NCBI RefSeq assembly: GCF_000422285.1
Contig: NZ_AULM01000001.1
Span: 62,001 to 126,000, forward strand
Length of the DNA: 64,000 nucleotides
Direction: 5' to 3'
Source of the DNA: Desulfatiglans anilini DSM 4660
Lineage (GTDB): Bacteria; Desulfobacterota; DSM-4660; Desulfatiglandales; Desulfatiglandaceae
This document shows, piece after piece, positions 9,280 to 17,867 of this stretch (its first letter is position 1; each line of letters begins with the position of its first letter). The notes under the pieces were generated by a model. The model searched no databases. It saw only the letters and a program-made list of their open reading frames with translations, and had not been told where the DNA came from. Both the position numbers and the translations under genes were made by a program.

Positions 9280-10455
9280 ATGGCGGCCAAAGGGTTTACG
9301 AGAAGCATTCAGGAGATCAACGAAAAGATCAGGAAAGGCCAGGTTGTCGTCGTCACGGCCGACGAGATGACCGAGATTGTGAAAAGCGAAGGGGTGCAGA
9401 AGGCAGCGCGTGAAGTGGACGTGGTGACGACCGGGACCTTTTCGACCATGTGTTCTTCAGGCGCCCTGATCAATTTCGGCCATACCAAGCCGGCCACCAA
9501 GGCATCGCAGGTTTGGCTGAACGACGTGCCGGCCTATGCAGGACTGGCGGCGGTCGACATCTTCATCGGGGCCACGGAGCCGGTCCGGGACGACCCGCTG
9601 AACCGTGTGCATCCAGGGCAATTCAAGTACGGGGGCGGTCATGTGATCCAGGACCTCATCGCGGGCAGGAAGGTGAACCTGGTTGTAACGGCCTATGGGA
9701 CCGACTGCTATCCCAATCGGGAGGTCAAAAAACGGGTGAGCCTGGAGGATTTGCCTTATGCCGTTCTGCTGAACCCGAGAAACGCCTATCAGAACTACAA
9801 CTGCGCCGTCAATCTGAGCGGAAAGACCATTTACACCTACATGGGGGTCCTCAAGCCCAACGCCGGCAATGCAAACTACGCCACGGCGGGACAGCTGAGC
9901 CCCCTCTTCAACGACCCTCTGTACCAGACGATGGGGCTGGGGACGCGCATTTTTCTGGGCGGGGCCCAGGGCTATATCGTCGGGCCGGGAACCCAGCACA
10001 ATCCGAACGCGAAGAGGCATTCGAACGGAACCCCCTTGACCCCTGCAGGGACCTTGATGGTCATGGGAGACATGAAGGCGATGAATCCCCGCTGGATGGT
10101 CGGGGTGAGCATCCTCGGCTATGGATGCTCGCTGGCGGTCGGACTGGGCGTTCCCATCCCGATCCTGAACGAGGAGATCGCACGGCACTGCGGCGTTTCG
10201 GATGACGATATTTTCACCCAGATCATCGATTATGGGGTCGATTACCCGAAAGGCGAATCGAAGAGCCTCGGGCAGGTCAGCTACGCCGAGTTGAAGAGCG
10301 GCTCCATCCGTTTCAACGGCATCGATATCCACACGGTTCCGCTATCGTCCTATATCCGCGCGCGCGAAGTGGCTCAGAGCCTGAAGGGTTGGATCGAGAG
10401 CGGCGAGTTCCTGCTCACGGAGCCGGTGACCGGCCTGCCCGGTCCTTCTCTTTGA
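9280..10455 (+). CDS. Homocysteine biosynthesis protein (DUF39 family)
   Basis: Members of the DUF39/HcyBio family convert aspartate semialdehyde and sulfide to homocysteine in methanogens and some anaerobic bacteria, bypassing homoserine acylation. This 391-aa protein shows the family core, including VVTADEMTEIV, CSSGALINFGHTKP, GTDCYPN and the conserved cysteines of those blocks. The start is ATG at 9280, with GGGGAGG 8-9 nt upstream; an open frame extends further back but without a ribosome site. The small ferredoxin-type partner known from methanogens is not adjacent. The pfk gene follows after 48 nt, probably co-transcribed. Confidence 0.87.
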   Translation: MAAKGFTRSIQEINEKIRKGQVVVVTADEMTEIVKSEGVQKAAREVDVVTTGTFSTMCSSGALINFGHTKPATKASQVWLNDVPAYAGLAAVDIFIGATEPVRDDPLNRVHPGQFKYGGGHVIQDLIAGRKVNLVVTAYGTDCYPNREVKKRVSLEDLPYAVLLNPRNAYQNYNCAVNLSGKTIYTYMGVLKPNAGNANYATAGQLSPLFNDPLYQTMGLGTRIFLGGAQGYIVGPGTQHNPNAKRHSNGTPLTPAGTLMVMGDMKAMNPRWMVGVSILGYGCSLAVGLGVPIPILNEEIARHCGVSDDDIFTQIIDYGVDYPKGESKSLGQVSYAELKSGSIRFNGIDIHTVPLSSYIRAREVAQSLKGWIESGEFLLTEPVTGLPGPSL

Positions 10456-10503
10456 CGAAGGGCGGCACGGGCCCGTTTCGAACGAGCAGAACAGGTCCCG
10501 AAG

Positions 10504-11820
10504 ATGACAACGAAAGACAAGGCGACGGTGGAAGTCCCGGATAGCCTGGATCTGGGCATAGAAACGCTCGGACCCTGCCGCATCCCCTCTCCTATGAAGG
10601 AGATCCAGTTCGTACAAGACAACGAACGGATCCTGTTTCATTCCAACCTGAAGGCGTACGACTGCCGCTCCGGCATGCTGAACGATCCCCCCTGTTTTGA
10701 AATGGCGGGACCGCGCCGGGAGATCTATTTCGATCCTTCGAAACTCAAGTGCGGCATCGTGACCTGCGGCGGCATTTGCCCAGGACTGAACGACGTCATC
10801 CGCGCTACGGTCCTGAGCCTGTCCCATCACTACGGTGTGCAGGGTGTCTTCGGCTTCCGCTACGGTTTCGAAGGCCTGATCCCTCGATACCGCCACACAC
10901 CGATGGAGTTGACGCCGCGAACGGTCGCCGAGATCCAGCAGAGCGGCGGCACGATCCTCGGGACCTCGCGCGGGCCGCAAGACATCTCCGAGATGGTGGA
11001 CACGCTTGAGCGGATGAACATCGGAATCCTCTTCACCATCGGCGGGGACGGCACCCTCAGGGCGGCGAGGGGCTTTTCGGAAGAGATCGCCCGCCGTCGT
11101 CTGAAGATCAGCATCGTCGCTATCCCGAAGACCATCGACAATGACATTGCCTATGTGGACCAATCCTTCGGCTTCGAGACCGCTGTCGCCGAATCGCGAC
11201 GCGCCATCTACGCGGCCCATGTCGAGGCGCTCGGCGCCCGGAACGGGATCGGTTTGGTCCGCCTGATGGGCCGGGATGCCGGGTTCATCGCCGCCAACGC
11301 GACCCTCGCGAACAGTGAGGTGAACTTTTGCCTGGTTCCGGAAGCGCCGTTCAGTCTGGACGCTTTTCTGAAGGCGTTGCAAGAGCGCCTGATCCGGCGG
11401 CAGCACGCCGTTATCGTGGTTGCGGAAGGCGCGGGACAGGACCTTGTGGGTGGGACCGGTGAGAGGGATGCCTCCGGCAACCGGCGGCTCGGCGATGTCG
11501 GTCTTTTCCTCAAGGAAAAGATCCTTGCCTATTTTGCGGGAGCAGGGATGGAAGTCACCCTGAAATACATCGATCCAAGCTACACCATCCGGAGCACGCC
11601 CGCCAATGCGCATGACTCCGTCTTCTGCCTGCTCTTGGGGCACAATGCCGTCCACGCCGGCATGACGGGCCGCACCAACATGGTCGTCGGCTACTGGAAC
11701 GGGGAATATACCCACGTGCCCATCCCTCTGGCCGTTTCCCGGACCAAACAGATCGATCCCAGGGGTCGCTTCTGGAGCAGCGTGCTCGAATCGACCGGCC
11801 AGCGCATCGGAAGGGTGTGA
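10504..11820 (+). CDS. pfkA: ATP-type 6-phosphofructokinase (plant/spirochaete-like long form)
   Basis: Phosphorylates fructose 6-phosphate in glycolysis. The 438-aa protein has an N-terminal extension of about 80 residues before the kinase core, as in long group II/III enzymes. GGDGTLRAA has the Gly typical of ATP-using members; pyrophosphate-using members have Asp there. PKTIDNDIAYVDQSFGFETA supplies the catalytic Asp pair, and MGRDAGFIA binds substrate. Phosphate donor is inferred from these residues only. The ribosome site is weak (AGGT, about 7 nt). It lies downstream of DUF39 and is convergent with the WbqC gene. Confidence 0.9.
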   Translation: MTTKDKATVEVPDSLDLGIETLGPCRIPSPMKEIQFVQDNERILFHSNLKAYDCRSGMLNDPPCFEMAGPRREIYFDPSKLKCGIVTCGGICPGLNDVIRATVLSLSHHYGVQGVFGFRYGFEGLIPRYRHTPMELTPRTVAEIQQSGGTILGTSRGPQDISEMVDTLERMNIGILFTIGGDGTLRAARGFSEEIARRRLKISIVAIPKTIDNDIAYVDQSFGFETAVAESRRAIYAAHVEALGARNGIGLVRLMGRDAGFIAANATLANSEVNFCLVPEAPFSLDAFLKALQERLIRRQHAVIVVAEGAGQDLVGGTGERDASGNRRLGDVGLFLKEKILAYFAGAGMEVTLKYIDPSYTIRSTPANAHDSVFCLLLGHNAVHAGMTGRTNMVVGYWNGEYTHVPIPLAVSRTKQIDPRGRFWSSVLESTGQRIGRV

Positions 11821-11840
11821 CGTGATCCTTCTCCCTGCGG

Positions 11841-12590
11841 TTATGCGTTTCCAGACGGCTGTAAGCCCGTGCGAGCCGATTGCCGGCCGGCGCGCCCGCC
11901 TCCGGCGGGCATTCGGATGATCCGCGCCGCTGCAGGTCCGCAGTTGAAAAGCAAATCAAGGACGGAGAGGTTGGACAGGAAAGGCCCCCAGAGCTGCGGG
12001 TACACGGGAGGCCTGATGCGGATCGGCGCCAGTCCGATGCCTGCTTCCTCGAAGAGCGAACGATCGAGATATTTGAGAGCGCCTTTCTGGGCAAGGAAGG
12101 TGGTGGCGCCCAGGGCCTGGGCAACGGCTACCGAAAGATGCGGTTCTACGGCATCGATGTTCAGCTCCGAGAGCAGGGGCATGCGGGTGTCGATTCCCAG
12201 GCATTGCGCAAGATAGCGTAGCAGTTCGAGATTCATGTCCAAAAGGAATTCATGGTTTTTTCCGTATAATCTCTCCAGAAACGCTTTGTGCTCCTCGAAA
12301 TAAGGCGCCCGGCCGTAAGCCGCCCGCAAAGTGGTCAGGTGTTTGCGGCGCCACCGCCCCTCGTTGCACAGACGCACCTCGCGGATCTTCTGCAGACCCA
12401 GCCCCTTTTTCCACACCGGCACCGAGAGCCAGACCACGCCCTGATCGTTCTTGAAGCGGTTGCGCGTGAGCCAGGTGCTTCGCTGCGGGAATTGAACGTC
12501 ATCCATGAATACCATGACGTCGGAACGGACGGCCTTGGCGAAGAAGGCCGCGTGAGGGGCGAAGTAGGGTTGGACTGTCGAGACGATCAT
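11841..12590 (-). CDS. WbqC-like family protein
   Basis: WbqC-like proteins occur in O-antigen and polysaccharide loci and are thought to act on sugar nucleotides or amino-sugars; their chemistry is poorly defined. The family start MIVSTVQPYFAPHAAFF is clear, followed by FMDDVQFPQRSTWLTRN and LSVPVWKKG. The C-terminal 25 residues (glycine/arginine rich) look non-conserved. I prefer the ATG at 12590 (249 aa). An in-frame GTG at 12650 overlaps the upstream DUF3786 stop but has no ribosome site. It is cotranscribed with DUF3786. Confidence 0.82.
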   Translation of the reverse strand: MIVSTVQPYFAPHAAFFAKAVRSDVMVFMDDVQFPQRSTWLTRNRFKNDQGVVWLSVPVWKKGLGLQKIREVRLCNEGRWRRKHLTTLRAAYGRAPYFEEHKAFLERLYGKNHEFLLDMNLELLRYLAQCLGIDTRMPLLSELNIDAVEPHLSVAVAQALGATTFLAQKGALKYLDRSLFEEAGIGLAPIRIRPPVYPQLWGPFLSNLSVLDLLFNCGPAAARIIRMPAGGGRAGRQSARTGLQPSGNA

Positions 12591-12646
12591 GGCCTGATCC
12601 ACGTTTCTAGATGGTTTTCTCCTGATGTTTCGATGCGTTATCGATT

Positions 12647-13249
12647 TCACGCCCGCAGGAGGTCCAGGATTCCCCTCGATGTGTATTCCGCCACATCCGC
12701 CAACCCGTCCAGCGGCATGAAATCTGTCGCGTTGGATGAAAAAAGACAGGTGGCAGACGCCGGGAAGTCCTCGTCCTGGAGGTAAAAGATATAGCCGAGC
12801 AAGATCTTGGGCAGCGGCTGCAGCAGGAAGGCGAAATCGCCTCCCGTTCCCGTGCAGGTCTCTCCGTGGAAACGGGCGGTGATTTCCGCTTGACGTTTTT
12901 GGATGGCGGAAACAAAAGGCAAAAGGATCATTTCGGTGTGGGTCCGGAAGGCCTGCTGATAAGGCATGCTGCCCGGAAGATCCTTGAAGGCGCGCAGCGG
13001 GTGGATCGATGGCGCCCCATTTGTGGCGTGGAGCGCGTAAAGGGAGATGAGGAGATCCCTGGGGTCTTCAGGTTCCCGTCCGCCGAGGGTGATGCCCTGC
13101 CGCGTCACCCGGCAGGGTTCCCCGAACGCCTCGAAAGAAAGCGACCCGTCGTTTTCCATCCGTGCAGCCATAGAGGCGGCAAGATCCGCAGCCGGCCGCA
13201 GGAACGCCTGTTTCAGGTTTTCTCGCATCATCGATTTATAAGAACTCAT
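12647..13249 (-). CDS. DUF3786 domain-containing protein
   Basis: Conserved protein of strict anaerobes with no established function; relatives often sit near corrinoid or C1 genes. The family core is recognisable in LRAFKDLPGSMPYQQAF, GDFAFLLQPLPKILL and the acidic DEDFPASATCLF block, ending FMPLDGLADVAEYT. The start at 13249 (200 aa) has GGGAG 8 nt upstream. A longer reading from a GTG would add 28 residues resembling a lipoprotein signal, but that region holds a palindrome and lacks a ribosome site. The downstream WbqC gene is probably in the same transcript. Confidence 0.8.
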   Translation of the reverse strand: MSSYKSMMRENLKQAFLRPAADLAASMAARMENDGSLSFEAFGEPCRVTRQGITLGGREPEDPRDLLISLYALHATNGAPSIHPLRAFKDLPGSMPYQQAFRTHTEMILLPFVSAIQKRQAEITARFHGETCTGTGGDFAFLLQPLPKILLGYIFYLQDEDFPASATCLFSSNATDFMPLDGLADVAEYTSRGILDLLRA

Positions 13250-13263
13250 CGGACACGCTCCCG

Positions 13264-13280
13264 TTTTACACCCTGTAAAA
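13264..13280. promoter_or_regulatory. Palindrome TTTTACA-N3-TGTAAAA, candidate activator/operator site
   Basis: A perfect 7-bp inverted repeat with a 3-nt centre lies 15 nt upstream of the DUF3786 start. It is about 110 nt upstream of the sigma-54 site that drives the porin. Its placement would suit an enhancer-binding protein for the porin or an operator for DUF3786. The binding protein is unknown. Confidence 0.5.
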
Positions 13281-13388
13281 AAGGTCAACATCAGCAGTGC
13301 AGTCGCGGCCTGTCCCCTGCCTCCTCTATACACCGCTTTCGATTTGGATTCAAACCCCTTAGACCTCTTTTCATCCCCGGCACAGAGA

Positions 13389-13404
13389 TGGCACCTCCTT
13401 TGCT
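13389..13404 (+). promoter_or_regulatory. Predicted sigma-54 (RpoN) promoter for the porin
   Basis: TGGCAC-CTCCT-TTGCT matches the -24/-12 consensus, with GG and GC separated by exactly 10 nt. Transcription would start near 13415, about 130 nt before the porin start. A TTGACA at about 13419 could belong to a second, weaker sigma-70 promoter, but no good -10 follows it. Confidence 0.65.
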
Positions 13405-13544
13405 TTGGAGGAAAAGGTTGACAAAAGGGTCTTCGTCCGTTTTAGGTGTGCGGAACATTTGACAGGGCGAGCCCGCGTGGCCGCGTTTCCGCAGGGGAAC
13501 CCTTTCATGGGGACGGAAAAAATGCAAGAGGGAGGATGGTATCG

Positions 13545-14966
13545 ATGGCAAGACGATGGAGTTGTTTCGTGGTATGGACCGCGCTGATCTTCGTCGGATG
13601 GATGGGGACGCATGCGGGCGCGGCCGGTGAGGTGGGCCAGGAGGAGCTGCTCGAGCGCCTCGACGCCTTGACCAAGTTGATAGAACAGCAGCAGCAGGAA
13701 ATCGAGCGGCTGCGGCGGGAGGTCGAAAATCAGCGCGGGGCGATTACGCGCGTCGAAGAGACGCAGACCCGGGTCGAAGAGACCCGCAAGGCGGAGGTTC
13801 AAGAGGCCGTGGCGACCGAGGTCGACAAGCAGGAGAGCAGCTGGAAAGACTCTATCCCGCGATGGATCAGGACCATGAAGGTTTCCGGGGATCTGCGTCT
13901 CCGCTACGAAGGCATCTACGGCCGGGGCGAGACCCAACCGGACGGCTCCGTGAAGGATCTGCCGAATCGCGACCGGTTTCGACTGAGGGCGCGCCTGTTT
14001 TTCGATGGGGATATCACCGAAGAGGTTTCCACGCACTTCATGATCTGCACCAACCAGGACGCAAACCGGGAGGCGACGACGACCAATCAGAGTTTCACCG
14101 ACGACTTCAACGACAAGGGGATCTACCTTCATCGAGCCTACGCCACTTACGAGCCCAAATGGCTGCCGGGCCTCGAGCTGACAGGCGGAAAATTCAAGAA
14201 CACCTTTCTGCACACCGACATCATGTGGGACCCGGATGTGAACCCGGAGGGATTCTATGAACGTTATCGGTATGCGGGCCTCAAGCATTTCACCCCGTTC
14301 GTTCAGTTCGGGCAGATGGTGGTGAACGAGGTCAAGAACGAGAGCGACGACGCGATGCTCTACATCTACCAGGCCGGCTATGTGTGGGAGGCGGGCGCCG
14401 TGAAATGGACCATGGCGGGCAGCTATTACGACTGGTCCAACCTCCAGAATTCCAAATACCTGCACACCGCGGATTATGCGGGCGGCGGCGGTAATACCTT
14501 CGTGCTGGACGACAAGGGAATGCTCCAGTATGCCTATGACTTCAACCTGTGGGAGGCCTATACGACCGTCGATTTCACGGTGAAATCCCTGCCGGTTCAG
14601 CTCCTGGGGGACTACATCGTCAATGTGGCCGACCGGGTTCCCAGTGATGAGGATTCCGCCTACTATGCGGGTTTCCAGGTGGGCAAGGCCAAGAAGAAGG
14701 GAGAGTGGGCGGTCACTTACAAATATGCGCGGATCGAGCGGAACGCGCTGATAGGCTCCATGAACGATCAGGATTTTTATGGGGCGAACCGAAAAGGGCA
14801 CAAGGTCAAAGTGATGTTCCGCCCCTTGAATCATGTCCGCTTCGATATGGCGTATTTTTACACCGACCCGGTCAAGGACTGGGACCCGAGCGACATCACG
14901 TTCAACAAGAACAAGGAGCGTATGCACGAAGACAGAGTGCAGGTGGACTTGATCTTCGACTTCTAG
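13545..14966 (+). CDS. Putative outer-membrane porin (beta-barrel with N-terminal coiled coil)
   Basis: A signal peptide (MARRWSCFVVWTALIFVGW, cleaved after AGAAG) is followed by a heptad-rich coiled coil at about residues 35-95 (LERLDALTKLIEQQQQEIERL). A stretch of alternating beta strands then ends in Phe, the typical sorting signal for outer-membrane barrels. It resembles the putative porin families common in Desulfobacterota. I chose ATG 13545 because GGAGG lies 9 nt upstream; the ATG three codons earlier abuts that site. Solute is unknown. Expression is probably under sigma-54 control. It is convergent with asnS across a copy of the intergenic repeat. Confidence 0.82.
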   Translation: MARRWSCFVVWTALIFVGWMGTHAGAAGEVGQEELLERLDALTKLIEQQQQEIERLRREVENQRGAITRVEETQTRVEETRKAEVQEAVATEVDKQESSWKDSIPRWIRTMKVSGDLRLRYEGIYGRGETQPDGSVKDLPNRDRFRLRARLFFDGDITEEVSTHFMICTNQDANREATTTNQSFTDDFNDKGIYLHRAYATYEPKWLPGLELTGGKFKNTFLHTDIMWDPDVNPEGFYERYRYAGLKHFTPFVQFGQMVVNEVKNESDDAMLYIYQAGYVWEAGAVKWTMAGSYYDWSNLQNSKYLHTADYAGGGGNTFVLDDKGMLQYAYDFNLWEAYTTVDFTVKSLPVQLLGDYIVNVADRVPSDEDSAYYAGFQVGKAKKKGEWAVTYKYARIERNALIGSMNDQDFYGANRKGHKVKVMFRPLNHVRFDMAYFYTDPVKDWDPSDITFNKNKERMHEDRVQVDLIFDF

Positions 14967-14969
14967 CGG

Positions 14970-15115
14970 GTTTCCGACCGGAAAGGGTCTTTCTGCCCAA
15001 TCTCTGCGTCAATCTGCGCGGTTGCTCGTGCGGCGCACGATTCGTGCGCCTTCGCGCAAGTGCTTGATTTCCGTGATCCTGGCCAAGCCGGGACCCGCCC
15101 GGTGGCGCTGGGGCT
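14970..15115 (+). repeat. Modular intergenic repeat, copy 1 (left arm + core + decayed insert unit)
   Basis: The left arm (TTTCCGACCGGAAAGGGTCTT) begins at about 14971. The core with a near-perfect hairpin GGCGCACGA/TTCGTGCGCC is at 15032-15050. CAAGCCGGGACCCGCC begins the inserted unit, which then decays. The right arm is missing. The copy sits between the convergent porin and asnS stops and may act as their terminator. Confidence 0.7.
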
Positions 15116-15157
15116 AGGCGTCCCGAGGCTCAGGTGGCGGGGCGGGCCGGCCATGAC

Positions 15158-16549
15158 TCAGAAGTTGAGGTTTCCCGGAGTCCTCGGGAAGGGGATGACG
15201 TCGCGGATGTTGCCCATCCCGGTGATGAACTGGACCAGCCTCTCCAGACCGAGACCGAAGCCGGCGTGGGGGGTGCTGCCGAAGCGGCGCAGATCCAGGT
15301 ACCACCAGTAGTCATCGACGTGGAGACCGCTCTCTTCGATTCGCTGAAGGAGGGTATCGTAGTCGTCCTCGCGCTGACTGCCGCCGATGATCTCGCCGAT
15401 CTTGGGAACGAGGACATCCATGGCCCGGACGGTTTTTCCGTCCGGGTTCAGTTTCATGTAGAACGGTTTGATCGTTTTCGGATAATCGGTGAGGATGACC
15501 GGTTTCTTGAAGGTTTTCTCGCAAAGGTAGCGCTCGTGTTCCGATTGGAGGTCCGTCCCCCACGCGACGGGAAATTCAAATTCCTCACCGCTCTTCGACA
15601 GGATCTCGATCGCCTCGGTGTAGGACAGCCGCTCGAAATCCTGGGTGGCGAGGGTTTCGAGGGTGCCGATGACGCTCTGATCGATGAAGCGGTTGAAAAA
15701 CTCGAGATCGCCCCGGCAATGATCCAAAACGTGGCGAAAGAGATACTGGAGGAACTCGACGGCAAGGTCCATGTCGCCTTCGAGTTCACAAAAGGCCATC
15801 TCGGGCTCGACCATCCAGAATTCGGCCAGGTGGCGGGAGGTGTTCGAGTTTTCCGCGCGAAAGGTGGGGCCGAAGGTGTAGACGTCTCCCAGGGCCAGGG
15901 CATAGATCTCCGCTTCCAGTTGGCCGGATACCGTCAGGTTGGCAGGCTGACCGAAAAAGTCCTCCGAAAAATCCACCCGGCCCTCCTCGATGGGGACGGC
16001 GCCGAGGTCGAAGGTGGTGATGTGAAAAAGATCACCGGCCCCTTCGCAGTCGCTGCCGGTGATGATGGGGGTGTGGACATACAGGAAGCCCCGCTCCTGA
16101 AAAAAGGTGTGGATGGCGTGGCTGACGGCGTTGCGGACCCGCGCCACGGCCCCGAAGGTGTTGGTACGCGGCCGCAGGTGGGCGATGGTTCGCAGGAATT
16201 CGAAGGAATGGCGCTTTTTCTGCAGGGGATAGTGTTCCGGGTCGGCCCAGCCGAAGACGCGCAGGGCCTCGACCTTCAGTTCGACCCGCTGCCCTTTCCC
16301 CGGAGAGGCCTGGAGCAGACCCTCGACTTCGAGAGAGCAGCCGGGCTGGAGCCTCAGCACCGTGCCTTCGTAATCGGCCGTCTGCGCATCGGCGATGAGC
16401 TGGAGATTTTCCATGCAGGATCCGTCATTGAGCTCGATGAACGAGAAACCGCCCTTCGAATCCCTCCTGGTCCGGACCCATCCGCAAACCTTATAGCGGG
16501 CCCCGGTCGTTCCGCCGGACAATATGTCTTTGATCCGTGTCCTTGCCAA
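15158..16549 (-). CDS. asnS: Asparaginyl-tRNA synthetase
   Basis: Charges tRNA-Asn; class IIb synthetase. The N-terminal OB-fold anticodon domain contains [19 protein letters not shown]. The catalytic core has motif 2 ([24 protein letters not shown], residues given in part) and motif 3 ([16 protein letters not shown]). The protein of 463 aa is the usual length. The start taken is a TTG giving [10 protein letters not shown], with GGGGGA 6 nt before it. An ATG 11 codons upstream with GGGAG is also possible. The gene lies 104 nt downstream of serC on the same strand. Confidence 0.95.
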   Translation of the reverse strand: MARTRIKDILSGGTTGARYKVCGWVRTRRDSKGGFSFIELNDGSCMENLQLIADAQTADYEGTVLRLQPGCSLEVEGLLQASPGKGQRVELKVEALRVFGWADPEHYPLQKKRHSFEFLRTIAHLRPRTNTFGAVARVRNAVSHAIHTFFQERGFLYVHTPIITGSDCEGAGDLFHITTFDLGAVPIEEGRVDFSEDFFGQPANLTVSGQLEAEIYALALGDVYTFGPTFRAENSNTSRHLAEFWMVEPEMAFCELEGDMDLAVEFLQYLFRHVLDHCRGDLEFFNRFIDQSVIGTLETLATQDFERLSYTEAIEILSKSGEEFEFPVAWGTDLQSEHERYLCEKTFKKPVILTDYPKTIKPFYMKLNPDGKTVRAMDVLVPKIGEIIGGSQREDDYDTLLQRIEESGLHVDDYWWYLDLRRFGSTPHAGFGLGLERLVQFITGMGNIRDVIPFPRTPGNLNF

Positions 16550-16653
16550 TGGTTCCCCCTGAGTGCAGCGTGTTCGGTCCATATCACTCCCGGCGGGAAG
16601 GGCCTTTCAGCGGCGTCCCTTCCCGTACCGGAGGTCGAAGCAGGTGCGAACGG

Positions 16654-17736
16654 CTATGCCTTGCGCTCGAATTCCCGCATGAATTCCACCAGGGCCTTGA
16701 CGGCATCCAGACCGGTGGCATTGTAAATGGAGGCGCGGCAGCCGCCAACGGAGCGGTGCCCCTTGAGCCCTCCCAGGCCGGCCGTCTGCGCATCGGCGAT
16801 GAAGCGCTTTTCGAGCTCTTCGCTGGGCAGGCGGAACGTGACGTTCATGAGGGAACGGCTGTCCTTGTCGGCCGTGCCGCGGTAGAAATCGGACCGATCG
16901 AGCAGATCGTAGATCGTCTTACCCTTTTCACGGTTGAGGAGTTCCATGTTGGCAAGCCCCCCGACGGTGTCTTCCAGCCATTTGAGAACGAGGTCGATGA
17001 CATAGATCACGACGCAGGCCGGCGTGTTGTACATGGAGTTCTTCTCCGTGAACGTCGTGTATTTCAGCATCGCCGGGAGATCGGCGGGGACGCGCTCGAG
17101 CATGTCTTTGCGGATGATCGCCAGCGCCGTCCCGGCCGGGCCGATATTCTTCTGGGCGCCGGCATAGATGAGGCCGAACGGTTGGGGGTCGAACGGACGG
17201 CTCATGAAATCCGAAGACATGTCGCATACGAGGGGTACGGTGCGAGGGTTCGGGAATTGCGCCCACTGCGTCCCTTTGATGGTGTTGTTGGAGGTGAAAT
17301 GCAGGTAGGCGGCTCCCTCGTCTATGTCGAAGGCCTTCGGGATGTAGCAGAAATCTCTGTCCTCCGAAGAGGCGATCACATGGACCTGTTTCTTCAGCGT
17401 CTTGGCTTCCTTGATGGCCTTGGTGGACCAGGTCCCGGTGTTGATGTAGTCGACCGGCTGGCCGTCCACGGCCAGGTTCATGGGGATCATGCAGAACTGA
17501 AGGCTCGCGCCCCCCTGGATGAAAACGACCTCGAAATCATCCCCGAGATTGAGAAGCCGCCTTGTTCTCGCCACGGCGTCGTTGATGACCTCGTCGAACC
17601 ACTTGCTGCGGTGGCTGACCTCCAGGATCGACATGCCTGATCCTTTGAAGTCCAACAGTTCCTGCTGCATTTCCTCGAGGACCGGCAGGGGAAGGGCCGC
17701 CGGGCCGGCGTTGAAATTGTGGATGCGTTTCGTCAT
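16654..17736 (-). CDS. serC: Phosphoserine aminotransferase
   Basis: Transfers the amino group from glutamate to 3-phosphohydroxypyruvate in serine synthesis, using PLP. The start segment MTKRIHNFNAGPAALP is typical, GASLQF binds the cofactor phosphate, and the PLP lysine is Lys196 in YAGAQKNIGPAG. The C-terminal GLGGLKGHRSVGGCRAS block is well conserved. Length 360 aa is standard. AAGGAG lies 8 nt upstream of the chosen ATG. It follows cooC on the same strand with a strong hairpin in between, so the two may be transcribed separately. Confidence 0.95.
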   Translation of the reverse strand: MTKRIHNFNAGPAALPLPVLEEMQQELLDFKGSGMSILEVSHRSKWFDEVINDAVARTRRLLNLGDDFEVVFIQGGASLQFCMIPMNLAVDGQPVDYINTGTWSTKAIKEAKTLKKQVHVIASSEDRDFCYIPKAFDIDEGAAYLHFTSNNTIKGTQWAQFPNPRTVPLVCDMSSDFMSRPFDPQPFGLIYAGAQKNIGPAGTALAIIRKDMLERVPADLPAMLKYTTFTEKNSMYNTPACVVIYVIDLVLKWLEDTVGGLANMELLNREKGKTIYDLLDRSDFYRGTADKDSRSLMNVTFRLPSEELEKRFIADAQTAGLGGLKGHRSVGGCRASIYNATGLDAVKALVEFMREFERKA

Positions 17737-17763
17737 GATTTTTCTCCTTGTAAAAGAATATGG

Positions 17764-17787
17764 TCCATCCGGAAATGGTCTTTTCTT
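17764..17787 (+). repeat. Solo left arm of the modular repeat
   Basis: TCCATCCGGAAATGGTCTTT matches the left arm of the full copies at 24840 and 34933 almost exactly, but neither core nor right arm follows. It is probably a remnant. It lies between cooC and serC. Confidence 0.5.
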
Positions 17788-17829
17788 CACCCTTCACCGA
17801 TCCGAATCGGTTCCGCGCACCTTTCTCGA

Positions 17830-17857
17830 GGGCCCCTGCCTTTACCGGCAGGGGCCC
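17830..17857 (-). terminator. Strong hairpin between cooC and serC
   Basis: GGGCCCCTGCC, a 6-nt loop, and GGCAGGGGCCC form a perfect 11-bp stem just past the cooC stop. No T-run follows on the minus strand. It may be a pause or mRNA-stabilising hairpin rather than a classic intrinsic terminator. Confidence 0.55.
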
Positions 17858-17867
17858 CGGGATCCAC

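Noticed and set aside
10342-11715. 457-codon minus-strand frame opposite pfk
   Set aside because: Pure complement of a well-recognised phosphofructokinase; high-GC shadow.
13250-13333. Lipoprotein signal at the N-terminus of DUF3786
   Set aside because: The longer frame has no ribosome site and covers the palindrome at 13264-13280; DUF3786 proteins are expected in the cytoplasm.
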